Below are positions 8,318 through 17,733 of a stretch of 18,258 nt of DNA, piece after piece. The stretch lies in NCBI GenBank assembly GCA_001839685.1, contig MLAK01001299.1, positions 1 to 18,258 on the forward strand, given 5' to 3'. How positions within the stretch are numbered: the stretch's first letter is position 1; every line of letters begins with the position of its first letter. The translations under genes were made by a program, and so were the position numbers. The notes below the pieces were generated by a model. It saw only the letters and a list, made by a program, of their open reading frames with translations. It searched no databases and was not told where the DNA came from. This stretch comes from Tritrichomonas foetus (taxonomy: Eukaryota > Parabasalia > Tritrichomonadida > Tritrichomonadidae).

Positions 8318-9712
8318 ATTCTAGTAAGCAAACGGGAATACTTGGCTCTTATTTATTTATGTATAGATCTAATTAGATCATGTTTTCACGATGTTTCAGA
8401 ATTCGTTGGATTTATCTGTAAATTTTACTTCTTTCGTATCTCAAAGAGATGTTACACAATAGAGAAGCAAATTAGTAAGATGATTTTGGCCTTTCTGAAA
8501 ACACCTAATATCGTTTATGCCTGTTAAAAAATATTCTCTGAAATAATCTCTTTTTACCTTTTATATAGAATAGAAATATTGTAAGATTTATTTTTTAGCG
8601 TTTTTTATTTTTCGACCATTCTTTGATGGTTTTTTTATTATGAGTACTGTGAATAATTGGATTGAAATGATAATCGATAATACTATCTTTCATGAACATT
8701 CCATAATAACTTAAATATTAAAGTCACTTCAACTTTATTAGTATGTTTCGAATTAAAAAAAAATGGACGTTTCGTTTCTTTTCAATATTTGTTTAAATAA
8801 TGATAGAATCAGAGAAGAAATCTTAAAAACAACGAATATTCATGAAATCTACTTGTATTCCAATAATTTACATCATAGTTAAATTAGAATCAACGTCAAA
8901 ATTTTTTCTTTTCAACAGAATTGCCATTTTCTATATATAGTAAACTATTTTGTATATAATTAGATAATCAAGAATGAGGAATCATTCGAAAGATGGTGAT
9001 AAATTCTTTCATTTTTCTTACATTCAGAAATTTCAATAGTTTCGAAATTATTCAATAAAATAATAGATTTTGTTTTCAATAGACATCTCACAATTTTTCT
9101 GTCAAATGTTCGGTTTAATTTAATTTCTCATCGAAAATTGAATTGCATTTTACACCATATTAACCATGAAATGAAATGAGTGTCGTTAATTTTATCTTCT
9201 TGCGTCTGCTTTTTTTTTCACATGAAAGATACTAAAATCTGTTGTGACGCTTATGACTGATAGGAAATCAATGTTGTGAACAAACACAATTTCTAATTCA
9301 TAATTTTTGAAGGACTAACAATCAAACATATAAAATATATTCATAATTTATCTCCGATTCTATTTCGATTCTGTAGGTTTGCAATAATTTTAAATGGATA
9401 ATTTGTCCACTCTAGGTGAAAATGATACCTTCCTTCAATTTTTGAATATACTGTGTTTTTCAAACTGTTTATTGCTTTTTTTGATTGTCTTTCCGATATC
9501 AAATTGATTGAAGAAACCTCCATGACTAATACTTTTTTCATAAAATATTCTGAATTTGAAACAAATTCAAAAAGAATTCATCACCATTTTACCAAAAAAT
9601 ATCAATAGAAATTCATCAACAATACAATTAATTTCATGACAAAATACATTCATTTTAATAAAATTTTCTTTCTTGTCACATAGAAAGTATATTACAAGTA
9701 AGCATTGAATTT
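8318..9712. other. Gene-free AT-rich spacer, about 1.4 kb
   Basis: I see no supported gene, RNA or strong repeat. One minus-strand reading frame at 9341-9541 is open for 66 codons but has no initiator or family resemblance, so I do not call it. Confidence 0.55.
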
Positions 9713-10360
9713 ATGTTTGATATGAAAGATAACTTCATTGTCCAGATGCAGCAATTCATAGAGCATGATGAATATCGGCCACGAAAAAGACGAAATACTT
9801 TCACACCTGAGGAAGACAAATCTTTGAATAAACTCGTGATAAAATATGGCGAAAACAACTGGCATAAAGTCGCAAGAAAGATGCCGAGACGAGATGTTAG
9901 ACAATGTCGAGAAAGATGGTTCAATTATTTATCTCCTCTTGTTGTAAATGGAAAATGGACACAAGAAGAAGAAGGGCTATTGATTGAAAAAGTGCACGAA
10001 TATGGACGCAAATGGAAATATTTGACGCAATTCTTTCCTGGAAGAACAGACATTAACATTAAGAACAGATATAACTGTTTAATGAAATATATACCACGAA
10101 ATTCCTCATTGGAAGAAGAAAATCAGGAAATGCGAAATGATCATGAAAATTCGAATGCGCCTTTGACTCACTACTTCATTGATTCCAATACCATAAATGC
10201 AAATACTTCACATGAAGGTGACAAAAATCATGTCATTGATATGAAAAAATCTGAAGGAAAGAGATGCATCACAAAACAAAAAGAAATTTTCAATAATGAA
10301 ATGTATTTTGAGTTCATAATGTCATTAAGAGGGGATGATAGTGGCTTGTTTTTAGAATGA
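9713..10360 (+). CDS. Myb-like DNA-binding protein with two repeats (R2R3 type)
   Basis: Predicted nuclear transcription factor of 215 residues. Two Myb helix-turn-helix repeats are clear: the first at about residues 28-75 with F30, W50 and W69 at the three spaced aromatic positions, ending RQCRERWFNYLSP; the second at about 80-128 with W82, W101 and Y120, ending IKNRYNCLMKYIPR. The recognition helices (DVRQCRERW and DINIKNRY) are of the DNA-contacting type. The N-terminus carries a basic RPRKRR stretch before the first repeat. The tail from about 130 is polar and acidic without a known domain. Such short two-repeat Mybs form a large family in trichomonads, where some control iron-responsive genes; the target here is unknown. 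The start is the first ATG of the open frame; a TCACA about 35 bases upstream is a weak initiator candidate. Confidence 0.92.
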   Translation: MFDMKDNFIVQMQQFIEHDEYRPRKRRNTFTPEEDKSLNKLVIKYGENNWHKVARKMPRRDVRQCRERWFNYLSPLVVNGKWTQEEEGLLIEKVHEYGRKWKYLTQFFPGRTDINIKNRYNCLMKYIPRNSSLEEENQEMRNDHENSNAPLTHYFIDSNTINANTSHEGDKNHVIDMKKSEGKRCITKQKEIFNNEMYFEFIMSLRGDDSGLFLE

Positions 10361-11070
10361 CATCAAATTTATCTTAAATCAATCATGATGAATGTCAATA
10401 ATTTTGATGTTGGTTCATAAACTATAGAAATGAAAACATTTATCGTTGTTGAGCCAACAAAGCTAACTTTTTAAGTAAAGAAAGATATTATGATGATTGT
10501 TGCTATATTATTCACTTATTCTTTGAAAACTAATGAAAGATGAAGTTTGGGATAGATTGATAATTAATCAACTATTCATTTTAGGAGGAATAACTATTTG
10601 GCCCATTGATAAAACATTTTTTCGATGAAAACAAATTTGTTTCTGCGAATTTACATAATATGTATTCCTACCAATAGTATTTTTAAAAAATAACATTAAA
10701 ATGGTTGAGTAATTGAAAAAATGAACAAAGATTGGAAAAAAATTCAAAAAATGTGCGGTAAAGTCTTATCAAAATAATAAATTAATTGTGCTAATGACTT
10801 TTTCAATCATTATTTAATTCAATAAATATTTAATTTTCTGAAGTTAATGAATTTAAATTCAATGGATCATAAAAAAAACTGAAATGAGATAATAATCATG
10901 TGGTTAATCTAATCGCTTTTCGATCCATATCATCTTGTTTGATAATTGTGTTTATTTGTGGGGAAAGATACAAAAAAATTGCGTAAAAAACGAAAAATTA
11001 ATTTAATTTGATCATTTCAGTTTCAATTTGAGGAATCGAATTCATGATAATTACATTTTTTGGAACTTCA

Positions 11071-11204
11071 CACTAGCATGACAATGTTTGAGAGAAGAAA
11101 TGAAACCTTTGATGTTCGATGGATTGGATCAAAGACAAAAAGAGATCAAAAATAACGGTCAGGGATTTTTCAACATATTCAATAGATTGGTATTCATGCT
11201 AGTG
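11071..11204. repeat. 134-bp segment bounded by 11-bp inverted repeats
   Basis: CACTAGCATGA at 11071-11081 is exactly complementary to TCATGCTAGTG at 11194-11204. The enclosed sequence is less T-rich than its flanks and holds no reading frame of note. It may be a very small MITE-like element, or an RNA whose ends pair in a closing stem. The flanking bases (ACTTCA on the left, AATTCA on the right) are similar but not identical, so a target-site duplication is not proven. Confidence 0.5.
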
Positions 11205-12232
11205 AATTCATTTCTTTGATTTGGAACCTAAGTTTCTCGTATTATGATGGAAAAATTAATTTTCTTTGAAAATATTAATTTTTATTAAGAAATGTTTCTA
11301 TGACGGTGAACTTTTTCTAATATATTTTCAAAGATGTCTCAATTTATTATTCGGAGAACTCTGTTTGGGACATCTGATCATTTTTGATCATGAAAAAATC
11401 TTTATTTTTCACATTTCTAGGTGGAATTAGTGTGTATTATTCTTTTAAAATATATCAAAATAATAATCGTTTTTTTAATTTGAAAAAGTTATAATTGTAT
11501 CTGTGAAACTTTTTGAATACAAAATCGACCAAAAAAATTGTCGATAATTGAGCAAAATTATTACGATATTGGACATAATTTATCTATTTAAAAATAGTAT
11601 ATAGGTATTTATATATTATTACTTGATTTTTTCCAGATATAATTTATATATTTACAGAGATATAGATATTTTCTTAATTGAGGGTATATTTTTTTTTCTC
11701 TCAAAAAGCGAATCTTTGAGGAAATAAGAAAAATTATTTTTTCTTGATAAATAATCCGATAAAATTTTGTCCATGTCACATAATAAATAACAGATCTTAT
11801 TATATTATTAATTCACGCTTCGATATTGCTCAATCTCTAAGCAATGAGTAGTGTCGATAAATTGCGAATGTTTTCTTTACAAAAGATTTTTATTTTTTTC
11901 CAATCTTTTGAATATATTCAATACTTTATCACTTGTTAATTCTCAAATTCCCAGAAAATTGATTACATTATTTATCATTTTGTGATCTTTCTTTGAATGT
12001 ATCATTTCTTTTCAGATATGTAACCCCAATTTTTGTAAAAAGTTTTACACGCAAGTAAAAATGTACATTCATATAAATTATTTTAATCCAATATCTACAA
12101 TGAAATCTTCATAAATGGTGCACTGCTATCCGATCTTGATAATTTTAAGAATTTATTTTTGAAAGAACTCACATTTCAATATTTTCTATTTAATTGAATT
12201 ATTTGAATGTCTGATAAAATAAATTATCACCT

Positions 12233-12240
12233 TCATTTTT
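12233..12240 (+). promoter_or_regulatory. Inr of the SANT-like gene
   Basis: TCATTTTT matches the TCAYTWYT initiator at all eight positions. Its A at 12235 would give a 14-nt 5' UTR to the ATG at 12249. Because it lies downstream of the ATG at 12207, it argues that the upstream ATG is not used. Confidence 0.55.
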
Positions 12241-12248
12241 TCTTTGGA

Positions 12249-13235
12249 ATGGCAACCTTGGAGGGCAAGATCGTCCTTCCACCAATTGGAAATATTCTCA
12301 GTGGCATGCCGACATTGACACTTAACTTGGAACAGATTCAAGAAATTCCATCACAAGAATGGTCGAATTTCCGATCAGCTTCTCAGAATTTACAAACAAA
12401 GACTCAATTGTTGAATAACAACTATAATGCACTAAATGAATATTATATTCTTCTTGGGCAACAACAGCAGCGATATAATTTGCAATCAAGTCCTGAAATT
12501 TCAAGACTTGGGGCATTTGCTGAAACTGTTTTTTCAGGTGACGTTTCACATAATGCAACAAATCATTCAAATTTTGTGGGTTATGGAATTCAAGCAAATT
12601 TCATGAACAATCTGAACTATTTTCAGAATAAACGCTCAAATCAACCACATGAGCCCACAAATATCGTTAATAGCTTACAAAATCTTCAAAACATACAAAA
12701 ACTCAATACATTTAATAACGGCATAAATAATTTACTCAACTGCTCTCAGCAATCACTTACCAAAGGGCCTCCAGTGACTATGACCATTATTGATACTGAA
12801 GAAAGTGATAAAAGCTCTCCATATCTTTTGCAAGATGATTTATTAATCTTAAAAGCCATTCAAGCATTTTTCGGCTCATCTTACTCGGGGAAGGTGCCGT
12901 GGTCATTTTGGAACGCTTTTAGAGCATCAACAGGAGTGAACAGAAGTAACTCAAGCTTGTACCACCACTGGAATGGCGCAATGAAGAAGAAGTACAACTC
13001 TTTTCTTTCTCGCGGAAAACTTGCCGAGTGCATTAGTTGGCTTGAAAAAGCAGTAGACACTCCAATTAACACCTTGTTACCAGTCAGCAGCCCAGTTGAC
13101 ACCAATAATAACATTTCGAATTGTCCAAGTGGAGTTGTCCCAGGATCTCCTTCGAGTGAAGGTCAACAGATTGATATTCATGCATGTGAAAGTGGACAAC
13201 CACTTTGCCATAACTACTCTGAGCCATCAATCTAG
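12249..13235 (+). CDS. Gln/Asn-rich protein with Myb/SANT-like domain
   Basis: Predicted nuclear protein of 328 residues. The first 175 residues are low complexity, rich in Asn, Gln, Leu and Ser (for example LLGQQQQRYNLQ). A compact helical domain at about residues 193-270 has the spacing of a Myb/SANT-like fold: an acidic start (QDDLLILKAIQAFF), a central VPWSFWNAF, and a putative recognition helix NSSLYHHWNGAMKKKY followed by a basic linker. The pattern of a helix ending in SLYHHW and a basic K-K-K-Y resembles divergent Myb or SPK-type DNA-binding domains; I cannot tell which. The tail is Pro/Ser-rich. An ATG at 12207 would add 14 residues, but an exact initiator sits between the two ATGs, so I chose 12249. 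Its partner genes and targets are unknown. Confidence 0.82.
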   Translation: MATLEGKIVLPPIGNILSGMPTLTLNLEQIQEIPSQEWSNFRSASQNLQTKTQLLNNNYNALNEYYILLGQQQQRYNLQSSPEISRLGAFAETVFSGDVSHNATNHSNFVGYGIQANFMNNLNYFQNKRSNQPHEPTNIVNSLQNLQNIQKLNTFNNGINNLLNCSQQSLTKGPPVTMTIIDTEESDKSSPYLLQDDLLILKAIQAFFGSSYSGKVPWSFWNAFRASTGVNRSNSSLYHHWNGAMKKKYNSFLSRGKLAECISWLEKAVDTPINTLLPVSSPVDTNNNISNCPSGVVPGSPSSEGQQIDIHACESGQPLCHNYSEPSI

Positions 13236-13402
13236 ACAAAAGAAATCACATGACAGAACATTGAGCATTTGTTTGAGCCGGAAATATTTGAGCTTTATTT
13301 TGCGCGTTAATATTGAATAAAAAAATAGGTTTCAATATTTTTATTCTTTTCTTTTCACAATCCAATGCTATACATAAGTCACTTATCACTATTTTGATAA
13401 AA

Positions 13403-13497
13403 TTAACATTTCACATAATGTTCAACATTAATGTTATCAACTTTTGACCTTTATTTGACCTTCACTTCACTTCACGATATATATAGTTCATTGGAAA
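13403..13497. repeat. Dispersed repeat related to the arms of the 6063 inverted repeat
   Basis: The segment shares TTGACCTTCACTTCA (13455-13469) exactly with 6181-6195. CTTTTGAC occurs a matching distance before it in both places (13441 here, 6166 there). The reverse complement of the left arm (5944-5965) matches 13441-13462 at 21 of 22 positions. Outside this core, TTTCACAT-like and ATAGTTCATTGGAAA-like sequence also lines up. The GC-rich hairpin core is absent here. Confidence 0.6.
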
Positions 13498-13679
13498 GAG
13501 GATTTCTACCAAAATTATTATGATTGTTTGAATCGAGAATATTAAATTATAATGATTATGCTTATAATGTGCATTATTAACGCTCAACCTATTATATACA
13601 CAGTTAGTTGTGTCAATGTAGATCCATCAAAAAAGAGCGCTGGTAAAAACTCCTCTCATTTTTGGCCTTAACCGTTTTT

Positions 13680-13687
13680 TCATTATT
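13680..13687 (+). promoter_or_regulatory. Inr of the transketolase gene
   Basis: TCATTATT matches TCAYTWYT at all eight positions. Initiation at its A (13682) gives a 12-nt 5' UTR to the ATG at 13694. A second exact match, TCATTTTT at 13656-13663, would give a 36-nt leader. Confidence 0.6.
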
Positions 13688-13693
13688 TTTTTG

Positions 13694-15784
13694 ATGTCAC
13701 TTAACAACGAAATTAATCAACTCTGCGTGAGCTATTTGCGTGTCCTTGCCATGGACACCATTAGCAACGCGAAATCTGGGCACCCTGGTGCACCTTTAGG
13801 CCTCGCACCAACCGCTCATGTGCTTTTTTCTAAATATTTTAATTTTGAGATCGGATGGCCAAACCGTGACCGTTTCATAATGAGTTGCGGACATGCTGTT
13901 CCACTTCTTTATTCTGTTTATCACATTTTTTCGAATAATAAAATAATTTCTATTGATGATTTGAAATGTTATCGAAAAATGGGCTCAAAGACCAGCGGGT
14001 CAACAGAACGTCATATAAACCCATATATAATTGAATGTTCAACTGGCCCACTTGGTCAAGGAGTTGGAAACGCAGTTGGATTCTCATGCATTTCTTTGCA
14101 CTTACAAAAAAGATTCAATAAAAACGATTTAACAATATTTAATAATAGAATTTGGTGTTTCTGCTCAGATGGTGATATAATGTCAGGTGTTCAAGCAGAA
14201 GCGGCTTCTTTCGCAGGACATCAGAAATTAAATAATTTAATTATGTTTTGGGATGATAATAAAATCACTTTAAGCGGTAGTACTGAAATGACTTTTTCTG
14301 AAGATGTGCTGAAAAGATATGAAGCTTATGGCTGGCACACAATCGTCGTTAATAATGCTGATACAGATCTTGATGAAATTGATAGAGCTATTCAAGAAGC
14401 ACTAAAAGTGACTGATAAACCAGTACTGATTGATTTACACACAACTATTGGCTATGGAAGTGAAAGTGCAAACAATTCAAAAATACATGGTACTCCAATG
14501 AGTTTAGATCAAGTTGCTCGTATGAAAGAAAAATTCGGATGTGATCCAAATAAATCATTTTATGTTTCTGATGAAGTTTACAAATTCTATTCCGAAACAG
14601 TTCAGTCCAAAGTTCAAAAACAAGTTAATGAGTGGAATCAAAAATTCGAAACTTACAAACAAAAATATCCAAACGACTATAAAGTTCTTGATGAACTAAT
14701 GAATAGAACTTACGATGTTGATTACTTCAAAAGTATTCTACCTTCAATCTACCTTCAAAACAGCTCAAATCAAACAGATAATGTGAAGGATAGTTTGCAT
14801 AAAGAAGAGTTGATTGCAACAAGAATTTTCTCAGGTGAAGTTATAAATTTAGTTCATGATAATTTTCCTGGTTTAATAGGAGGTTCAGCCGATCTTACGC
14901 CAACAAATAATACTGCCCTCTCTAATGAGATTGATTTCGATTTCAATCATCGAGAAGGTCGATACATTGAATATGGAATTCGTGAACATGGAATGCAAGC
15001 AATAGCAAATGGTATTGCATGTTATGGGTTTTCCGGTATTCTGCCATTTACTGCCACTTTTCTCGCGTTTTACCATTATATGCTTGCTCCTATTCGTGTT
15101 GCAGCAGTTGACAGCCTAAGAACAATAACTATAGCCACTCATGATTCGATTGGTGTTGGTGAAGATGGCGCATTGAGTCAACCTATTGAATGTTTGGCAC
15201 AACTCCGTTCCATGCCAAATACGCTTGTTTACAGACCTTGCGACAGAATCGAAACAGCAGCTGGATACGCAACTGCAGTAACCGGTCCACCAAGGCCTGC
15301 GATTCTTGCATTCAGCAGACAACCAACTATCATTCCAGTTGAAGGAACAAACTTCGATGGAGCCCTCAAAGGTGGATACATCATTCGTGAATTCTCAACA
15401 CAAATAAATAATAAAGGTGCGAGTAAGAGAGTGATCATTATTTCATCTGGAACTGAAGTTGTGATTTCGTTGAAGGCGGCTGATTTGTTGAAAGATGAAG
15501 GAGTTGATGTGAGAGTTGTTTCGATGCCATCTATGGAATTATTCCGTTCCCAGTCTGTTGAATATCGAAATCGAGTTCTTCCTCGAAATATTCCAATTTT
15601 GTCTGTAGAAGCGAGCGTCTCCTTTGGATGGAGAGAATTTTCTCATAGACATGTTGGAACAGACAAGTTTGGATTTTCAGCACCTTTTGCTGATCTTTAT
15701 CGTGCTTTTGGAATTACGCCTGATGGAATTGCAGATGCAGCTAAAGAGTTAATTCATGATACCGAAGAAGGACGGATTTTTTAA
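13694..15784 (+). CDS. Transketolase (EC 2.2.1.1)
   Basis: ThDP- and Mg-dependent enzyme of the non-oxidative pentose phosphate pathway, moving two-carbon ketol units between sugar phosphates. At 696 residues it has full length for the family. Visible motifs, in order: SGHPGAPLG with H30; CGHAVPLLYSVYH; TGPLGQGVGNAVG; the ThDP/Mg motif SDGDIMSG (D159) ending with DDN (N189); IHGTPMS; GGSADLTPTN; EYGIREHGM with the catalytic Glu E431; THDSIGVGEDG with H483; RPCDRIETAAGY; and the C-terminal ASVSFGWREF. The usual three domains (PP, Pyr and transketolase C-terminal) are all present with no breaks. The first ATG follows a TTG in frame and is preceded by an exact initiator, so 13694 is chosen. No organelle-targeting presequence is evident, so it is probably cytosolic. 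The reading frame is intronless. Whether it came by transfer from bacteria cannot be judged by eye. Confidence 0.97.
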   Translation: MSLNNEINQLCVSYLRVLAMDTISNAKSGHPGAPLGLAPTAHVLFSKYFNFEIGWPNRDRFIMSCGHAVPLLYSVYHIFSNNKIISIDDLKCYRKMGSKTSGSTERHINPYIIECSTGPLGQGVGNAVGFSCISLHLQKRFNKNDLTIFNNRIWCFCSDGDIMSGVQAEAASFAGHQKLNNLIMFWDDNKITLSGSTEMTFSEDVLKRYEAYGWHTIVVNNADTDLDEIDRAIQEALKVTDKPVLIDLHTTIGYGSESANNSKIHGTPMSLDQVARMKEKFGCDPNKSFYVSDEVYKFYSETVQSKVQKQVNEWNQKFETYKQKYPNDYKVLDELMNRTYDVDYFKSILPSIYLQNSSNQTDNVKDSLHKEELIATRIFSGEVINLVHDNFPGLIGGSADLTPTNNTALSNEIDFDFNHREGRYIEYGIREHGMQAIANGIACYGFSGILPFTATFLAFYHYMLAPIRVAAVDSLRTITIATHDSIGVGEDGALSQPIECLAQLRSMPNTLVYRPCDRIETAAGYATAVTGPPRPAILAFSRQPTIIPVEGTNFDGALKGGYIIREFSTQINNKGASKRVIIISSGTEVVISLKAADLLKDEGVDVRVVSMPSMELFRSQSVEYRNRVLPRNIPILSVEASVSFGWREFSHRHVGTDKFGFSAPFADLYRAFGITPDGIADAAKELIHDTEEGRIF

Positions 15785-16242
15785 AAAATGCTAGTCAATC
15801 AAATAGAAAACATCACTCATCTATTATTGTACTTATTTCAAGCTTAAAATTCTTTTTTTCAATATTACTTTTTTCCTTTCATGCTATTTTTATCCCCAGA
15901 CCATGCTCACCAGAAATTGAACTTGAACTCCCAGATTTCAGTGACCTTTGTGAAACTGCCGATGTTGATTTTCCAGAAATTCCATCATTACTATTCAACA
16001 TTTCAAATAACTTCAAATATCGTGATGAAGATTATAACAAACTATGCGATATAGTTTTCTAAGAGGTATTTCTGGAAGTTTTGATAAAAAATCTGGTCTT
16101 GAAACTTCTCAATTTGTGAAGACGAATGGGTTTTTGTTGACAAGCGCAAACCAAAGCATCTTCTAACAATATACTAAAGATTTCCATATTCGAATATATT
16201 TTCAAGAATAAAATGGAAGTAATAACTAAAATTTAAATGCAT
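15785..16242. other. Convergent spacer between transketolase and kinase
   Basis: The two genes end toward each other here. The first part is T-rich. The second part (about 15896-16062) looks coding-like and is listed separately. Confidence 0.5.
15896..16062 (+). pseudogene. Orphan coding-like fragment, 3' end of an unknown gene
   Basis: One frame encodes an acidic C-terminal-like segment (CSPEIELELPDFSDLCETAD and on, ending NKLCDIVF) before a stop at 16060-16062. Its base composition is richer in GC than the spacer and its residues look protein-like. The frame is open back to about 15760 but has no ATG. A competing ATG frame from 15880 (57 codons) looks less natural. No trichomonad-type 3' splice motif (ACTAACACACAG) is seen upstream, so a fragment of a decayed or rearranged gene fits better than an exon. 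Family not recognised. Confidence 0.33.
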
Positions 16243-17657
16243 TTATGTAATATTGGTGATTTTTCTGTATAGTTTCGAAAATGAAGGTCGTTTGTTTGGA
16301 TCAAACTCTAAACATTTTCCAATGATATTTACATAAAATTCGCCAATCATTGGTGGAATTTCAAATTTTTTACCCATAGCCACATTTCCCACCGATACTT
16401 TGGGTGTTGATCCTTTTGTTAAAATGAAATAAAGAAGAATTCCAAAAGCATAAACATCAACTTTGTTTGAATAATGAACATCACCATTCAATTGTTCAGG
16501 TGACATATATGTAAGTGTTCCAACTCCAGTGGTGTGTATGGTATATGAAGAAAGAGTAGATATTCCAAAATCACTAATTTTCACATGTTTTTCTGCATCT
16601 AAAAGAATATTTTCTGGTTTCAAATCACGATGAATAATTCCACGCTGATGAATGTATAACATACCTGAAATAATTTCTTTAATTATTTGCTTAATTTCAT
16701 TTTCGGTTAACTTTTTGATGCTTTGTTTCAAATTTGTTGGACAATAATCAAGTAATATTGAAGGTGAATTGTTTTCATCACATAACTAATTCCAAAAGTT
16801 TTAATCACATTAGGATGTGAAATTTGACTCATTATTTCAAATTCATTTAGTAAATTTCGAATATTATTAAAATTAGAATTTTCTATTTTAACATTTTCAC
16901 TGTCATTCTCATCTTTAAACTCATTTTCATTTTCAGAATCATTGTTTGTTATTTTGTTCATTCGTAGAATTTTTAAAGCAAAAAATTCATCTTGTGAAAC
17001 TAGAAATACTTTTGCTGATGAACCTTTTCCGATCTTTTTGATCATACGAAAGTTATTAATTTGAGTTTGTGACATGATTTTTGTCTGAACAAATAAATCT
17101 GATGAAATTTGGGTTGGATTTTCAGATTTAAGATGATTCAATTTTATAATTTGATTATTTAAATCACAAATTTGTTTTTGTAGATCTTCAATCTCAGAAA
17201 TTTTTGATTTTGTGATTTCTTTTATTTCATATTCATATTTCTTATTTTTAGTTTCAAGTTTTTTGATCGTTTTTATAAATGAATCTTGATTTTGTGAAAA
17301 TTCCTCGATTTCACCTACTAACTCATGAATTGTTGATTCATACTTAAGGATTGTATTTTTTAAATTCTTATTTTCTTCTTTCAATATTTGGTTGTCACTT
17401 TTTATTGGAGGATTAGGTGCAAGCATTGGCTGCTTTTGAGAAGAGATATAGATAATAAGACGTGTCCCTTTTCGAATATTCATCCGTGAAATGACTTCAT
17501 CATTTTTCAATATTTTCGTTTCCTTAATTATTGTGATGCGATCAGCAGGAAGTCCATGTTCAGTCTGTAACTGTTGCTTGACTTGAAGTACAGTAGAATT
17601 AGGATCTACTTCAAGTGTGTAAGAATTTCCATGAGGTTGACAAAAAGTCAATTGCAT
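16243..17657 (-). CDS. Ubiquitin-like domain plus coiled coil plus protein kinase, frameshifted
   Basis: Predicted Ser/Thr kinase of about 470 residues, of TKL-like type. Residues 1-73 form a ubiquitin-like domain (MQLTFCQPHGNSYTLEVDPN; later GLPADRITIIKETKIL). A Lys/Glu-rich coiled coil follows at about 90-178. The kinase domain starts near 203 with the glycine loop GKGSSAKV (210-217) and ATP-binding K229; an acidic Asn/Glu insert sits at about 238-262. After the frameshift come HRDLKPEN, DFG, a GTLTYMSPEQ activation-segment end and FDPNKRPSF. All catalytic motifs are present, but in two frames: the first ends at a stop at 16728-16730, the second opens upstream only as far as a TAG near 16785-16787. 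Joining them needs a one-base change near 16779-16786. It may be a pseudogene or an assembly error. I chose the ATG at 17657 because an exact initiator precedes it; the open frame upstream starts only from TTG. Confidence 0.88.
16779..16786 (-). other. Probable frameshift inside the kinase domain
   Basis: On the minus strand, reading passes through GGAATTAGTTATGTGATGAA. The first frame encodes up to GISY and then loses kinase character; the second encodes DENNSPSILLDYC directly afterwards. A missing base (or two extra) between TAT and GAT explains the break. No long homopolymer lies at the spot. Confidence 0.7.
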
Positions 17658-17676
17658 CACTGATGTATGGGCAATC

Positions 17677-17684
17677 AATAATGA
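17677..17684 (-). promoter_or_regulatory. Inr of the Ubl-kinase gene
   Basis: On the minus strand TCATTATT matches TCAYTWYT at all eight positions. Transcription from its A (17682) gives a 25-nt 5' UTR to the ATG at 17657. Confidence 0.6.
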
Positions 17685-17733
17685 GACGATATTTGGTCAC
17701 CCCTTTATTAATTTGATACATCTCAATTGGAAT

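Larger units (their letters stand above)
10361..12248. other. Gene-free AT-rich spacer, about 1.9 kb
   Basis: No supported gene. The only clear structure is the 134-bp segment bounded by an 11-bp inverted repeat at 11071-11204. Long A/T runs and short TA-rich stretches occur around 11580-11660. Confidence 0.6.
13236..13693. other. Spacer and transketolase promoter region
   Basis: It contains the dispersed repeat copy at 13403-13497, two exact initiator matches (13656 and 13680) and no gene. A short frame overlapping the end of the SANT-like gene reads to 13320 but looks like a shadow. Confidence 0.55.

Noticed and set aside
8342..8527. 61-codon plus-strand frame after the Asn-rich gene
   Set aside because: Starts only from TTG; the sequence looks random and lies in the 3' flank.
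9341..9541. 66-codon minus-strand frame starting MKKVLVMEV
   Set aside because: It looks slightly coding-like, but there is no initiator match, no recognisable family and the spacer is AT-rich. Kept as unproven.
11820..11875. Short hairpin around TTGCT and AGCAA as an RNA gene
   Set aside because: Only a few base pairs; no tRNA box A/B or known snRNA motif.
12207..12248. Upstream ATG extending the SANT-like protein by 14 residues
   Set aside because: An exact initiator lies between this ATG and the one at 12249, so the transcript probably excludes it.
13691..13693. TTG as start of transketolase
   Set aside because: The next codon is ATG, and eukaryotic initiation at TTG is not expected.
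16728..16800. Spliceosomal intron explaining the kinase break
   Set aside because: There is no GTATGT-type donor or ACTAACACACAG-type acceptor on the minus strand, and the frames overlap rather than being separated.
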